DNA of 64,000 nt from Anthopleura xanthogrammica (lineage: Eukaryota > Cnidaria > Anthozoa > Actiniaria > Actiniidae). The stretch covers positions 2,112,197 through 2,176,196 of the forward strand of contig OZ025209.1 of assembly GCA_964019055.1 (NCBI GenBank), given 5' to 3'. Position numbers and translations under genes: made by a program. Positions 10,671 through 46,507 of the stretch are shown piece by piece (the stretch's first letter is position 1; each line of letters opens with the position of its first letter). Under the pieces are notes generated by a model. The model saw only the letters and a list, made by a program, of their open reading frames with translations, was not told the origin of the DNA and did not search any database.

Positions 10671-11045
10671 GGAAGCCATTTCAATGTTACAGCATGTCGT
10701 ACCGTGTACGTACTGTAGAGCGCTTTTTAGTATGAGTGGGAAACATACGGTACTGACTTACAGCACGTACAAAGTACGACATGCCGTAACATTGAAATGG
10801 CTTCCCATAAGAATGGTTATCGTATGAATGGGAAACATACGGTACTGACTTACAGCACGTACACAGTACGACATGCCGTAACATTTAAATGGCTTCCCAT
10901 AAGAATGGTTATGGTACGGGTGGGACTGAAACATACGGTACTGACTTACAGCACGTACACAGTACGACATGCCGTAACATTGAAATGGCTTCCCATAAGA
11001 ATGGTTATCGTACGAGTGGGACTGAAACATACGCCGTACTGACTC
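10671..11045. repeat. 92-96-bp tandem repeat with inverted leading copy
   Basis: Three near-complete units begin at about 10741, 10833 and 10929, and a fourth starts at 11025. Each carries ACATACGGTACTGACTTACA, then ACGACATGCCGTAACATT and GGCTTCCCATAAGAATGG. The first 45 bp (10671-10715, GGAAGCCATTTCAATGTTAC) is the same sequence inverted. It lies in the 3' flank or UTR of agmatinase. Confidence 0.9.
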
Positions 11046-14000
11046 ACAACTTTTTTTGATACTTTTTCGTTATGACGAAGAGTGCACTTTTATCACTCCT
11101 AGAATTTAACTCGTCTTTACGTAATAATGCGTGCAAGAAAGCCCAAATGTCGTTTTCATGTTTCTCCTGAAAACGCTTAATTAAATAAAGTGTGAAATGA
11201 TCTTATTATCCACTAGAGTGAACTGAATACTTGGTATACACTAATAAAGGTTAGTATATTTTATATCCATTGTTTTCTTTTTAGTCTATAAGGCTGTTAC
11301 AAATTATTGACACTCAAATAATTTTGAAGTTGATCGAACTGCCTAAAGAACACTTCGATAACGAATGATGAGACCAGATCAGAAAAGACGCAAGAATTGA
11401 TCTAGTTTCTCCGAACAAGTAGTGAATTCTCCATTCCTCTTATCGTGCCTTGATACCACTAACTTGTACCAGAATTATTTTCGTCAGTTCCTTTTGTTGG
11501 CCTCGTTAACACCATTGCTGTTGCGACTTCCAAAGGAATTACATTTGAATATTTGAATAAGAAAAAAGACTTCGAAGAGGTTCCTGGTATGAGTAGTTTC
11601 TAGATCCTATTTTTTTGAAAACGTGATAAGGAACATAGAAATTCTTTTAAAATGGGTCATTCCATTTCAGTTTTCAATTCCACCCCTAACGGACATCAAG
11701 AATTCTTGTAGAAAACGAAACTGGGGTTTATTGGCTGGAAATTCTGACTGAGAAATCTCCCCCTACCTCGACTGAACCCTCGAAAATGGCGGCAAACACA
11801 TGCTAAGAGTAAGTTGAGATCGGCTACAAGACGTACAAACTCCGCATTGAGAATAGGGGGTGGGTAGGGTTAATTAAGTAAGTCAGTTAGCCCCATTCAG
11901 TTCAAAAACTCTAATTACTTTGCGTGTATGGCTTGCAGCTAATTATTTAAAATTTCAGAAAGACAGGTTGCAATATGCGCTAAGGCTACTATTGAGCGAT
12001 TCTTCGCAGACGTGCAACAGGTAACCCACCCGCTGTTACATGTACTTCTACACTGATGTAGCGCTAAGCAAAGATGATAAGATTCAAGAAGGTAATCAGT
12101 GGATCAAACAAAGCGTAGACGGGTACTAGCAAAGCTAACACTTATCATTCAACTGGTGCTTAGACGACAAATATTTCAATTATCTTACAAGTTTTGACGA
12201 AAATCACAGCTTACCCAGACAAAATCTGACCTCGAATAATTGTCATTTCCTATTTCTCAATAATTTGAAAAAATCCACGAAAGAGTTGAGGTTTAGGTAC
12301 AATTTATGGCTACGATTATCGTTCTAAGTTAACTTGTATATCAGAATACGGTTTCATAAGTACTTCCAAAGCTACTTGAAACAAAATGTAACAAAAAAAC
12401 ATGTTAAGAATTTTATGAATTTTGCTTTAAAGCATCGTATAAAAACTTTTCAATATTAATAAAAATTTCAAAAACTAGATTTCCGGAAATCTTCTACAAA
12501 TACCACTAAGATTGTTGGATTCCAAGATTTAAGGTGTTTCTGCTTTTGTAATATTTAACAATGATATGCAAGCCAGTGTTGACAACAATTAATAAAAAAC
12601 AAATTCGTGACAATAACACTTCAAAAAGGATAAAATTATTTCTTCTTTTAAGATAAAATTAAATCTTGTAAGAGTATTCTCTCTCTCTCTCTCTCTTTGA
12701 AATATTTTTCTCCTCGATTTTAACCTTTTTTTAGCGGAGCCATTAACATATGAAAGAAGTCGCCATCATTTTAGGAAAAAAATGAACATTGCTAACCTAA
12801 ATTTGTTTTTATTTTTTAATAGTTTTGTATAAATACTTCTGGTAGTATTTCTATATTTTTAAACAGTCGGGTTTTTTCCCCCGAACTACTATGAGTTTTG
12901 CAATGGCGAATCTAGGATTTTGGGGTTCTGAACTTCATCGCTAATCACTAAGGAAGAAAGTACAATCAGCGATTTTCATTCAAGTTCCTGGATACATGCA
13001 AATCGGTGTTGACAAATAATTCAGCCAATTCACGATAGGATACTAAAACCCAACCAAACGCAATTCTAAAAGCATGCCTACTGACCAAGTTTATTTAAGC
13101 AAGTTTTATATATTTTTTTTAATGCAGTTTTACAACTAACACATTTTTGAAAATTATCAAACCTCATTCGGTTCCCGCGTAAACTTTAAGTGAAATTAAG
13201 AAAAGGTACAGGTGGCATTTCGATGTCATGTGAAGTCAAACGGAGCTGTCCGCGTCGTTTTCCTCAAATGTTAGTCAAACATGATTTTAGCTTTACGACC
13301 AACGTTAAAAAGACATTTCAAAACGGTGTATAGATAGAACAATTTTTTAATGTTTGCAGTAGCGTGCCAAAAGATTGCAAATTGACGCCCATACAGACAA
13401 CTATAGATAAATGAATAATAATTTGTTGAATGACGGACCCTCGGATGGGTGGAAGAATTAAAGGGAAAAAAATATAAAATGGTAAAAAAAATGTTTTAAA
13501 CTAGGATTCGGGAACTAAAAACAATGGCGTGAAACTTCGAAATATTCGTAAAGGATATAATAGAATCAAATCCCGGCTGAAAAAATACAATAAAAACTAG
13601 ACGAGACATAAAGAGAATAGACAAATAAATGGATAGTTGAGTGAATGGATGAATAGTTGAATAGACGGATCAAATGGATGCTGAATAGATGATCATGAAT
13701 GAATATATGGATGGAATTTTGTATAGATGAATGAAAGGAGAAATAACACGGAATTAAGAAACGCTGTTCGAATAATATCTCTCAACTAGAAATATATTTA
13801 ATTCAAAATCGATGTTAAAAGCGCTGAGAAAATCGATTGATTAATTTAGGAGGGCAAGATTGTCTGGGAATTTTAAATTCACTATTGTTTTGATCAAAGA
13901 ATTATTGCCCAAGGGTTTTACTCTCTTGAATTGGTCCTGGGCTTATTAACATAAAAACCAGACATGCAGCCTTCGTACAATTTGATTGGCTCTTGAACAG

Positions 14001-14868
14001 ATGACTCTGACAGACAGACAATTTACTCTTTAGGGGACTTATTATTCGTTAACATTTCAAAAGTATATTTCAACATTGCTTTTAATGAAATTTACAAAAC
14101 AATATATTGGAAAATCAGTCGAAAGACAACGCGAAGTTGAAATGAATACTTTTCAATCTTATTGTCTTTTAAGCGTTTGAGAAGTGAAGGGGTTTATTAA
14201 CAATTGGAAAATAAAGTGAAAACAATGCCATAGTTGAATATTATGGTGTAAACAAGCTTCAATACATGCATTCTTCCTTTCAAAAACCGTTTTGATACAG
14301 TGCGAGTTTAAAAACAAACGTTGTTCAAAGTATCACTCCATTATTAAACGTTGTTTTTTGTTGACATTTTTCATTAAAATGTTATGAATTCTGATTAACC
14401 AAGTTTTGAGGTTTTAAGTATAGAACTAACATAGGCTTTGATAGATGTGTGAAATTGAAAAAAATAAAAATATGTATGGAACAAAGGAAATTAAAAGAAT
14501 AGATTCTGAAAGAAAAATCTCATCAAAAACGCTGAAGTTATTCAAAACTGCCCAAATTTTATTTCTCTTCTGACAATTTGAAGTTTTTATTTTCACATTA
14601 AGTTACAGCTTACAAGTCTGAGCTATTTACACTATTTAAACCTTTTTTTTTGCAAATTCTTAGTCTTACTAAAAACAATTTACTCTTGTCACTGTTGCAG
14701 AGACTAGCTCATTTGTTGATCATCCTAGTACACATACTTCCAGCATTTACTCTTGTAAAAATTATAGAACTCTAGAGAGCCAAATAAACGAAGTTTAGAT
14801 TTTTTCAAGACTTTTTAACAGTTTAATCTTTATAGCTCAACTTTATCTCAGTGATATTGTTGTTTGTT

Positions 14869-14933
14869 TTTATTAAGACTGTAAAAACTACAAAGCAAAT
14901 TATAACCTAAGTAGAAGCAGACAGATTTTTATT
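14869..14933 (-). terminator. Candidate zinc-finger gene poly(A) signals
   Basis: Minus-strand AATAAA hexamers at 14933-14928 and 14874-14869, about 300-360 bases beyond the stop. They are canonical in sequence, but the surroundings are AT-rich. Confidence 0.35.
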
Positions 14934-15229
14934 ATCATTATTAGAACACTCAAGACAAATTTTTGGCTGTTTTTTAAACTATGCCAATAATTCTTGTTCA
15001 TCTTTTGGCTTAAAATTTTACAGTTCCAACAAATATAATCTAGGTTTTAAAAACCTACAAATAATAATAATTTAAATTATTGCTTTAGCTATTTAATGTT
15101 CTAGGGTATTTTTGGGTTTTCAAAATGAGAAAACTGTTTTTAAAAATTTAACGTCGCAAGGCAAAAAGCTGTCATCACTGCAGTTTCAAAACTCAGCAGT
15201 TCTGTTTGGGATAGAGCGTGTAAGAGACT

Positions 15230-17293
15230 TCAAGTCGAAAACGGCATTCCAAGATGATGTGTCATGGGCAACTGTACGACGTGTATAGAGTCATCGGACG
15301 GCAATTCAAAATCTTTAAGGGTGAATGAAGAACCTAAACGGGTGGAAGAATAGTAAAGCCCTCTTTCTGTGACAGGTGGCGGCGGCAAAGTATTTACTAA
15401 TGATTGAGAGATACTGACATGTGGAACTTGATTTTTGGTTTTGTAGCTTGAAGTTTTTCTCTCTGGTTTGGGTTCATGGGTTTTCTTGTGTGATCGTAAT
15501 TGGCTTGCCTGCGTAAAGGCCTTATAGCATATCATACACTTGTATGGTTTTTCTCCAGTGTGCAGTCGGAAGTGCTGGTTGAGCTGACTGGCCTGTTTGA
15601 ACCCCCGATCACATTCTTGACACTTATACGGCTTTTCACCAGTATGTAGTCTCATGTGCTGTTTGAGTTGACATGATTGCTTGAATGCTTTACTACAAAC
15701 ATTGCATAAAAATGGACGTTCATCTGTGTGTGTTCGCATATGCTGACTAAGGTGGCTGGGTTGCTTGAAGCCTTTGGGACACTGTGGGCATTTGTGGGGT
15801 CTGTTTTCAGAATGGTTTCGTATGTGCTTTTCCAAAAGTTCCTGGGTCTTAAATACTCTTTCACAAACTCTACAATCATAACTCTTTCCTCTGGGATCTT
15901 AAAAAAACAAAACAAAAAAATTAATGTCTGATAATGAACAAACAACTTGAGAGGAAAAAAAATTTATTGATCACGCCATTAAATAGCCTATTTGAGTCCA
16001 TATAATGAAACTTTGAGGAGCGTTTTATGTCAGTTATTTCAGTTTTGAGGGCCTTCAAAACTTTTTAACTTCAATTTGTACTGTTTATAAATTCAAACAT
16101 ATGATTAGCTGTAACAATTAAATTTCCCCCAGAAAATCTAATCAAATAAAAAAAATACTTCAAAAACAAAAATCTTTTAAAAGAAATTTATAAGAAATAT
16201 TGAAATTATAAAATATCCTAGTAAAATGCACAAGAATGCATGCATATAGCATTTCAATTCCTAAAAATAATAGAGAAATATGTACGTAGATTGGAATCTT
16301 TAAGATCTCATTTTAATTTTGAGTTATATGATACTTCAATCATTCATAACTAGATTATAATTTATATATTATCATAAAAGTTTGGATATCAAAGGAAAAA
16401 AAAACAATTTTAATATCATTGACAAATCTGTTAAAAAATTTTTTTTTTAAATACACCCAAAATTTTAGTAATCACTGCAATTAAGATGAGAAATATTATT
16501 TTATGTACTATAATGATTAAAAGTTTACAGAAAAAATATCTTATATAAACTAAGATTGCTAAAAAAATTATGATAAAAAAATCTTTAATAAGGTGTAATA
16601 TGTTTGGATAAAAGTTTATATTGCACTAAATGAAACCAAAAAACCAGGATATTTTATAACAGCTTAATATTAATATTATTGTAATAATTTTTAATATTTA
16701 TTAAAACATGGTTATCATCACAGGATTAAAATTGAAAGATTTTTTAATTTTTCTGCTTCCTCATCTCATTTGTCAATATTTATTGTTATATTTTTTGGTA
16801 TGCACACCAGATTTATAATCCACATGGGTTAAATAATCAACACTATATTGTTTGCCCTTTGCATGTTTTATCTGACAAACTAGAATGCTTTATCAGGATA
16901 TTAAAATGCCGTGTCTGACACAGGAAATTCAGCTTTCCTTACCATACGCCATAATAGAATATATAAACTTTTTTATCACCTGGTTCTTGCTATCGGCTAA
17001 TTAAAGTCATATCGTTCAGACATCTTATTTGTTTCTTCAGATATTAATATCTTCTCAGTATCAAAGTGAAGCAAGGAAGTGAAGAATAGCTAAACACACA
17101 CACACAAAAAGAAATAAACTCGGACGTTTTATCCTTGGACTAGCTTACCTGTTAGGAGTTTATTGGCTTGGAAGGATGGATTGTTGAGCATTCTGGTCTT
17201 GTTTGTTGGTCGGTGGAATTCAAATTGGTTTCTGCAGTCGTTGAAGGTTTCCCTCTCACAAGTACAGCCTTTTAGACATGCTGGTAGATCCAT
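15230..17293 (-). CDS. Five-finger C2H2 zinc-finger protein, two coding exons
   Basis: The first coding exon is 17293-17149 (ATG at 17293-17291, donor GTAAGC). The second is 15897-15230, with an acceptor after a T-rich tract. They join in phase 1, giving 270 aa. Residues 1-55 are not recognised and contain several Cys. Five tandem C2H2 fingers span residues 57-189; finger 1 ([13 protein letters not shown]) begins right after the splice. Linkers between fingers 3-5 are the classic TGEKPY, while those between 1-3 are diverged (SENRPH, TDERPF). Helices share a KQxxxL pattern. The 80-residue tail is Ser/Pro-rich with a PPPP stretch. This is probably a nuclear sequence-specific DNA-binding protein. 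No KRAB, BTB or SET domain is seen, and I cannot name an orthologue. The intron is very AT-rich with nothing else in it. Confidence 0.85.
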
Positions 17294-20200
17294 TCTACTG
17301 ATGAATTATTTAAACATATTGTTAATTTCTACCCTTAACCAACTAGAACATGTCGCATTACTTATATCTAATGAAATCAGATATAATTTCACTTTTCCTT
17401 CAAATATGACATGTGAAATATTTCAGAAGACCATTTTAGTTCATGAATAAAAATATGAGTTTGATTTGAATGATTATGCATCCTAAGTCAGGAGTTTATC
17501 AGCAATCCTTCCCGGGCTACAAGAAGGGCTTAATACCCCTCTTACAATCTATTTCACCTGTCTATATAAAGTTAACTTTAGTTAACTGCTTATAAAAAGT
17601 ATTTGCCAATAATTACATCAATCAATAAGTAAAACAAAAAATATAGAGGAGAAGGATAAAGGGCATTAAATTTTTTAAAAGATTAAGATAAACTAAAATA
17701 CCTTGGTTTAAAAATAAGGGAACTATTTTTTTTTTTGTATTTAGACCAGACAGGATTTTTTGATATTTTTGAAACATTATTACTGGTCATCTTTGAGATG
17801 AGAGGAAATTCGCAAACGATACTCAGTTAAGTACATAAGTCTTATATCTTATTCTGGCCTAGATTTTAATCTTACGTAGAAAAAATGTACAAATTATGTA
17901 CAATTATTACATATACTTTTTAAAACATCAACGTTATCAGCAAGTCAAAATTTTGAGAGAATTTAAGAACATCTTGAGAAGAGCCATGTTGGAAAATCAT
18001 TCAGTGAATAAGTGTGCGATGTTTTGGTCATTGCAATTATCTATTAGCCATATATCAACTATAAACTCCTTCATTTTGAGAAGGATTTAAACACAACAAA
18101 TATTTTTTAAAAATTCCACGATCCCACATCCTACATGTAATAAAAATATCTTCAAACCTTATTTCACTTTCTTTTTTTAAGCTTTTTTTTCCTGTATATA
18201 GAGCAGCTGAGAAGTTCTAAACTTGATTCTGATCGACTCAACGCATTGTGGTTTGGTCAGAGAATACCAGACAGCGAATAATGAATATGGATGATTTGGA
18301 CACATTGATATATTGATATATAAATTCATCGGAAAAAAAATTTACCCCAAAATTTTTTTCTTACATATATCTCTACGTCTTCCCTGACCAAAAAGATGTA
18401 TACATTACAGATTACAGTTTTACTAAGTAATAGAGTCATAACAATAATCTAAACTGGATTTTGCAGTACCGCAGCTAGAACCTTAGGAATAATTACGACC
18501 TTAGTTCTTTGTGGCGAATGTCTGGAAGTTTGCTCACGATAGAAAAATTTTCTGTAGCGGATAAGTAAGCTAGTGTTTAAAACCAGGGTTGGTGTGAAGG
18601 AATAGGGGGCTTAAAGATGAAAATGTGGAAAGAATAGTAGAAGAAAAAGTAGTAAAAGGTTAGAGCTACAAAAAAATTTTGCACGGCTCGTAGAATTTTC
18701 ATTGAAGGAGTCTGGCTGCGTCTACAGAATATAAATATAGACATTTGGAATCTGCGTTCAAACTAACCTGAAAATATACTCAACGGTCTTGGTTTAGGAC
18801 AGATTGGATGACAAACTTGACCTACCTTGGATAGAGTGGAAAATGAGGAAATTTTCTTGTCCTTCTTTTTACATTGTTTCTGTTGTTTGACAGAGACTCA
18901 AGAAGGATGTGTTGTGCCAGGCCAAGCCTCGGTCAGACGTATACACAGGATACCCATAATAGTAAGTCTCCCTATTGTCTGGCAACTACAGACCCCCCCG
19001 ACCACAACCTCAAAGTCCATTTTTAAGAATTATAACTTCTGTAGTATTGTACAGTGTTACCAGATGAAGGACAAGATTTTGTTTTAACGAAGGAATTGAA
19101 ATGTCCTGCATGGGACCAAACTTTTTTATTTTATCTTTTTTCCTATATAAAAAGAACGTCTCGTAATTATAAGAAAAAAGTTGGGTCCTAGAAATTCAAA
19201 GGATTTCCGACTGTTTGGCTCCTTCAAAACGCTGTTACGGGGGGAGGAGCAATAGTTAAGGACATCTACTTTGCTTCATACATAATGGATGGCTTGCCAC
19301 TTCACTTGACTTCCTAACAAAGGAAGCCGTTAAAAAAAATCTCAGAAAAATTTCTATTGAAAATTGGAAAATGAGAAAAGGTGCTATTTAATTTAAGGAT
19401 TCACGAAACGATAAATTGGCTCAAATACTAAAACTACATAAAAAAATGAAATAACGGTGATAAACTATTAGAAGGAGTTCCATATACATGAAGAAATTCG
19501 TCATGATACTTGACTCCATAAAAGAAAAAGTAAAATTTCGGACTTTGCGATTCATTTATTTTTTTTATTTTGTGGTACTAAATAATAAGAGTTATATGAT
19601 GGCAAAATGAGGCACATGGGATGTTGAATAAGAGAAACGACTAAGACCGAGAAAAAAAATGCTTTCATTATCAAAAATTACCTAGCGAAACTAAACAGCT
19701 TGTGAAATCGACAAGTGTAGGTAAAGACGGGTGTTTTTCAATCAAACAACAACTTTTTTTTTCAACGAAATGCTTGAGCAACAAAGAAAAGAACGTTCTG
19801 TAATAATTTTCTAGTGTGCAACAAAGCGGCAGGAAACAAGTTGGTGATAAATATACTGTAACTTCTCGTGATTTTGCAGGCATTCAACTGTTTTGTCAAT
19901 ATTTTTAGAAGCAATAAATTTTGGAAACCCTTTCCAACTATTACAACTTGCTCTTTATTTACTAATTTCTTAAAACTCGTGTAATGAAGAAAGCATATAT
20001 CATTTTAAATTGGATGTCTTCTTATCATAAAAATCAATTTACTGCACGTGTTGAACTGAAAGCTCAAGTTAGACTGGTTTTTTGGCTAGGTTGTCAAGGT
20101 TTCAGACAGTGACTGTAGCCATTTGGAATAATATCGAAGAATAAGGGTTTTCTTGCTTTTTTCTATATACCGCGCTATGTTTTCTAGTGATATTCAATGA

Positions 20201-23200
20201 GCACAGAGTGTGGGGCTTTGTAAACGGTTTGTCAGAATACCCAATATCACGCATCCGGTCAAGTTGAAGTTCTGTAACTTCCTTTTACACTCAAACGTGT
20301 AATTACACAAAATTTATTTTGCGATTTGGACGTTGTACTAGCTAATCATTCGTGCTTCAACGAACATATATGAAATGACCTTGGCTAGACTAAGTTAGCA
20401 CAGGAAGTCGATCTTAGAAAACTAAAACAACTCGATATACTCGACAGCTTCTTCTTCAGAGTTTTATTTCTATAACAACCCCAGGTCTAGTAGGCTTCAG
20501 TAATGTGCATAGTTTGTTTCAGAGTTTGACTTTAGTCTTAATATGCATGGTGGTCAATAGCCTTGGGTAAAAGTTGCCAATCACCCACAATTCTATCCCT
20601 TTCAGTCTTCATTTCAAACTCCGTTTTCCACCAAGCATTTCGATAGTTTTAATTCACTGAACGAATTCTTACACTTGCTCCACGAGTCGGACAAAGCTGG
20701 TCAGTCATGGCTTCGATCTCACGCTATGGTTAGTCGGAACCTTTGTACGATCGCTTCAAGGAGTTGAAGTGCTCTTTTTTATTAAAACATAAGCAAGCAT
20801 GTCGTACCCACCCGTTGAATCAGTCTTCTGGCAACACGTCGTTTCAGTCATAGTGTTGAAGATAACTAGTCTGTTGTACATTTTGTAACTCACCTCTGGA
20901 GAAATGTTTGATTTGTGGTTTGAAAACGCTACGGTACAACGACTGTTGAAATGTTTTTTTCCCTGCTGCTACGTTTTTTTAAAGGCCCCCAGTTTTTCCC
21001 TGCCGCCAGTTTACGATGAAAGAGCCACAGTATAAAAGAAAAGAAAAGGAATATGATCACACTTTTTTTCAACAAAAAAAAAACCATTAACCTAACATCG
21101 ACTTATGGATATCAGTCTTGCCACCCGTATTTTACAATAATTTTTTTAAACGTTTTAGACGCCGGGTGAAACTCAAACACAAAAACCCAGTGTTTGCAAC
21201 ACCTGATATCGTAGTTTTACATGTAGTGTAACTTTTTGTTTTTAAGTTTTTGCTTCTGAAAAGAAGGGTACGGATCCAGCTCGTAAATATGGCGCAGGAA
21301 CTTTTTCGTGACGATGATTCAAAATGACGTGTTGCGTGTAATATGAATAAAGCACTATGCATCTTGTCTTGTTTTAAAGATTTTTGGATCAAAGAGGAAT
21401 GTTTACATATAGGTTAATCACAGTAGGTCTCTCAAATACTATGAAAACTCTGGGTAGTGACAATGTGCGTGACGCGCCATTTTCCCGCCGAAATAGCGCA
21501 AAACTTCAGTGAAGGACCTTTTTGCCACCCGAGGCTATTTCATTAAAACAACCGAACAAAAATGCTTTATAACAAAGAGGAAGAAAAGTAGGAATTTTCC
21601 AATATTCTCTACATATTCTTCAGTTTTTTCTTTTAAGTTTTCTCTCTTTTCCATTCAAATAATTTTGGCCTTATTTCAACTGAAAAAAGACACGTAAATG
21701 GTTTCTGCTCTGCCGTGTTTAATTACATTACATTGACTTAATTCACTGGATTCTTTTATGAATAAATGATGGTATTTATTCTATAGTTTTCAAGTTCGTA
21801 GGTTTTAGAATAGGTAAAGCTCAGAATGTACTCATGAAAAATGAGCGGTTGGGATTTATTTTAGTTGCTTCATTTCTGAATTTAGTAAATATTGACACCA
21901 AAATCTGTACAATAGTAAAAAAAACTAAAATCGTAAATATTTTTTCATTGCACCTGGTTTGCAATTTGGGAGAACGTTGTCATAAAAACATTAAAAAAAT
22001 AACGAATAGGAATTAATTAGAAATATTATTATTATTTATTTTGATTCTAAAGCCCCCTAGATTGATGAGAATAACTTTTTAGTAATATACCAACAAGATT
22101 ATCTCAAAAATATTAGTTTATACCTTGAAAGCAGTGAAATAATTACGTCTGTTTTACAAAAATAATTAATTTCTATTTGAAATTTTTTCTTTTTATATGG
22201 CAACCTTCTTGCAATTAGGTGTAAATAATAATATTATCAAAAGAAAAACAAAAAAGATGCATGGGGAAAAAGCTTTTAAGCCGGGGATCCTAACTCACAC
22301 TATTCTAATATGTTTATTAAAAGAAAAAGATTATAGAAAAATTAAAAAAGGTAAACAATAATATAGTCAAAACATAACCAACGACGGCTGAAAGGCCTTT
22401 CAAACAGTACAATGATAAAACGACAAAAAACAACCAATTAAAATAACAAATTCGAATCGTTTCACTGAGTTACTTGGTAAGGTCCACACTATTTTTCTTA
22501 CGTAAGCTAATAAGGAAGGGACATTGTAAACAAAATAGATCTCCAACAGACTAGGATAAGGAGACACTAACGGGTTTATTAGCAACTGAATTTTTCTCAG
22601 TTTCACCGCCATAATAATATGGAACAGTTATTTTATAAGCTTTGTTGTGGCTGATACACAATAACGGGACTAAGTTTATAACGATAGCCTTAACTTAAGA
22701 AAATTTTAGTTATGGTCTTCTATTAGTACAGAGCATTTTTTTTATTTCATTCGAATTCCTTTCCTTCAACTACCTGCAATTTAACAAGAACCACTTGGGA
22801 AGTACAAGTCATTAGGACAGCACGAGTGTGTTGTCATACAAGTAATCACCGGTAAGTGAATCATAGTCAGAAAGTCAACTTTGAACCGGTAAACAAAATG
22901 GCACATGCATATTATTTCTACTCATTCTGCATCTACTTCTAGCTAAATAGTTTCTTTGCCATTTCCCCCCGTTATTTACTGCCTAAATTGTCAGCAAATT
23001 TCAAAGTGTAAATTGAATGTAAATAACAATTGTATCAATAATATGAATAAACAAAAAATAACAAGAAAAAATGACGTCAGAGAAGGTTTACACAGCTCTC
23101 TATCATCCACAATACATGATCGCCAAGGTATTAGTCAAGTTTATAGGCATCTTTCAAAGAGGAACTATACACCTGTGTTCTCTGAATCCTCTTGATAAAA

Positions 23201-23497
23201 CAGGTGAAATTTTTTCCCCTAGAGCTATAATGGCACCTGTCTTTCTAAAAGATGACAGGAAGCCTCCCGAAGATCCACTCGCCTGATAAGATACAATTAT
23301 TAATCCAATTTTTCAATACCATAAAGTTTCCTAAACCCTTTACTTAAGAAAACTCTCAAACACCGTTTGGATACTATTTTATATTATTTCTTAAAATGAA
23401 TTTGAATCTTCAAAAAATTGTAATGCGCCGATTTTGCGAAATCCCGAAGTATTGCGGTTTCAGAAGATGTCAGCGGATTCCTCCACGAATTTCCAAG
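17294..23497. other. Spacer between divergent zinc-finger and VPS53 genes
   Basis: About 6.2 kb of AT-rich DNA. Open frames here are short and lack recognisable domains. An E2F-like site lies at about 21480. A strong minus-strand splice donor (GTGAGT, 20893-20888, after CCAGAG) could end a non-coding 5' exon of the zinc-finger gene. The region just before 23498 should hold the VPS53 promoter. Confidence 0.5.
21470..21500. promoter_or_regulatory. GC-rich E2F-like site in AT-rich spacer
   Basis: GCGCCATTTTCCCGCCGAAA contains TTTCCCGC, the classic E2F core, with flanking CGCG/GCGC. It stands out from its AT-rich surroundings and lies upstream of the minus-strand donor at 20893. Function is inferred. 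Confidence 0.3.
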
Positions 23498-45975
<22,478 letters not shown>

Positions 45976-46283
45976 GTCAGGTGATGTTATGATGTCACAG
46001 GGGATGGAATCTATATTAAATTGCATTGCATCATGGGGAGTGGGATTTACCTTACAATATTGATACTAAAACTGGACAGACTATATAATATTATCTGGAC
46101 AATGCCATAGGAATCCCAAGCCCTTTTTTTTTTTCTGAGGGTAGGAAAATCAAAAACCCATAATTCCAAGAAAATATAAGTTAGAATGGATAACAAAATA
46201 ATAATTTGACACATAGAGAAATGTATCCACTGTCTGTGCGGTTTTAGTATCTGATAATAACATACTTTAACAAATGTAAAGCT

Positions 46284-46300
46284 AATAAAATTGTAATAAA
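46284..46300 (+). terminator. VPS53 polyadenylation signals
   Basis: Two AATAAA hexamers at 46284-46289 and 46295-46300, about 310 bases after the stop and just before the first satellite-like sequence. Position and sequence both fit. Confidence 0.6.
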
Positions 46301-46319
46301 AATTACTTTTTAACTTAAA

Positions 46320-46505
46320 CCATCAAATTTTGAAGAACACCAGATGGATTGGATAAAGAAGGGTGTGAATTGGGGTCAAAGTCCATCCAAACCATGGCTA
46401 TAGTCCATGCTTTTTGGTTAGAAAAACATCGAATTTTGAAAATATACATGAGATGCATTCCATGAAGAAAGGTGGGAAAAAGGGTCAAAGTCCAATCCAA
46501 ACCTT
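46320..46505. repeat. Diverged satellite monomers at the array edge
   Basis: AAACCATGGCTATAGTCCAT and GCTTTTTGG, then GTGGGAAAAAGGGTCAAAGT, are clearly related to the 108/119-bp monomer but with many differences. This is the usual picture of aged monomers at a satellite border. Confidence 0.75.
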
Positions 46506-46507
46506 TG

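Larger units (their letters stand above)
10498..15229. other. Intergenic region after agmatinase
   Basis: Between agmatinase and the convergent zinc-finger gene. A tandem repeat lies at 10671-11045, with candidate agmatinase poly(A) signals AATAAA at 11184 and nearby. From 11.1 to 15.2 kb it is AT-rich with no exon I can support. It includes a (CT)9 run at 12679-12696, a degenerate GGAT/GAAT-rich stretch at about 13615-13740, and the probable zinc-finger 3' UTR on the minus strand above about 14.87 kb. Confidence 0.6.

Noticed and set aside
18893..18962. Stretch between CAG and GTAAGT resembling a small exon
   Set aside because: Splice-like ends flank a short open frame, but no similarity or joining exon was found.
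23071..23286. 71-codon frame upstream of VPS53
   Set aside because: No recognisable domain, AT-rich context, and it does not connect to VPS53 exon 1.
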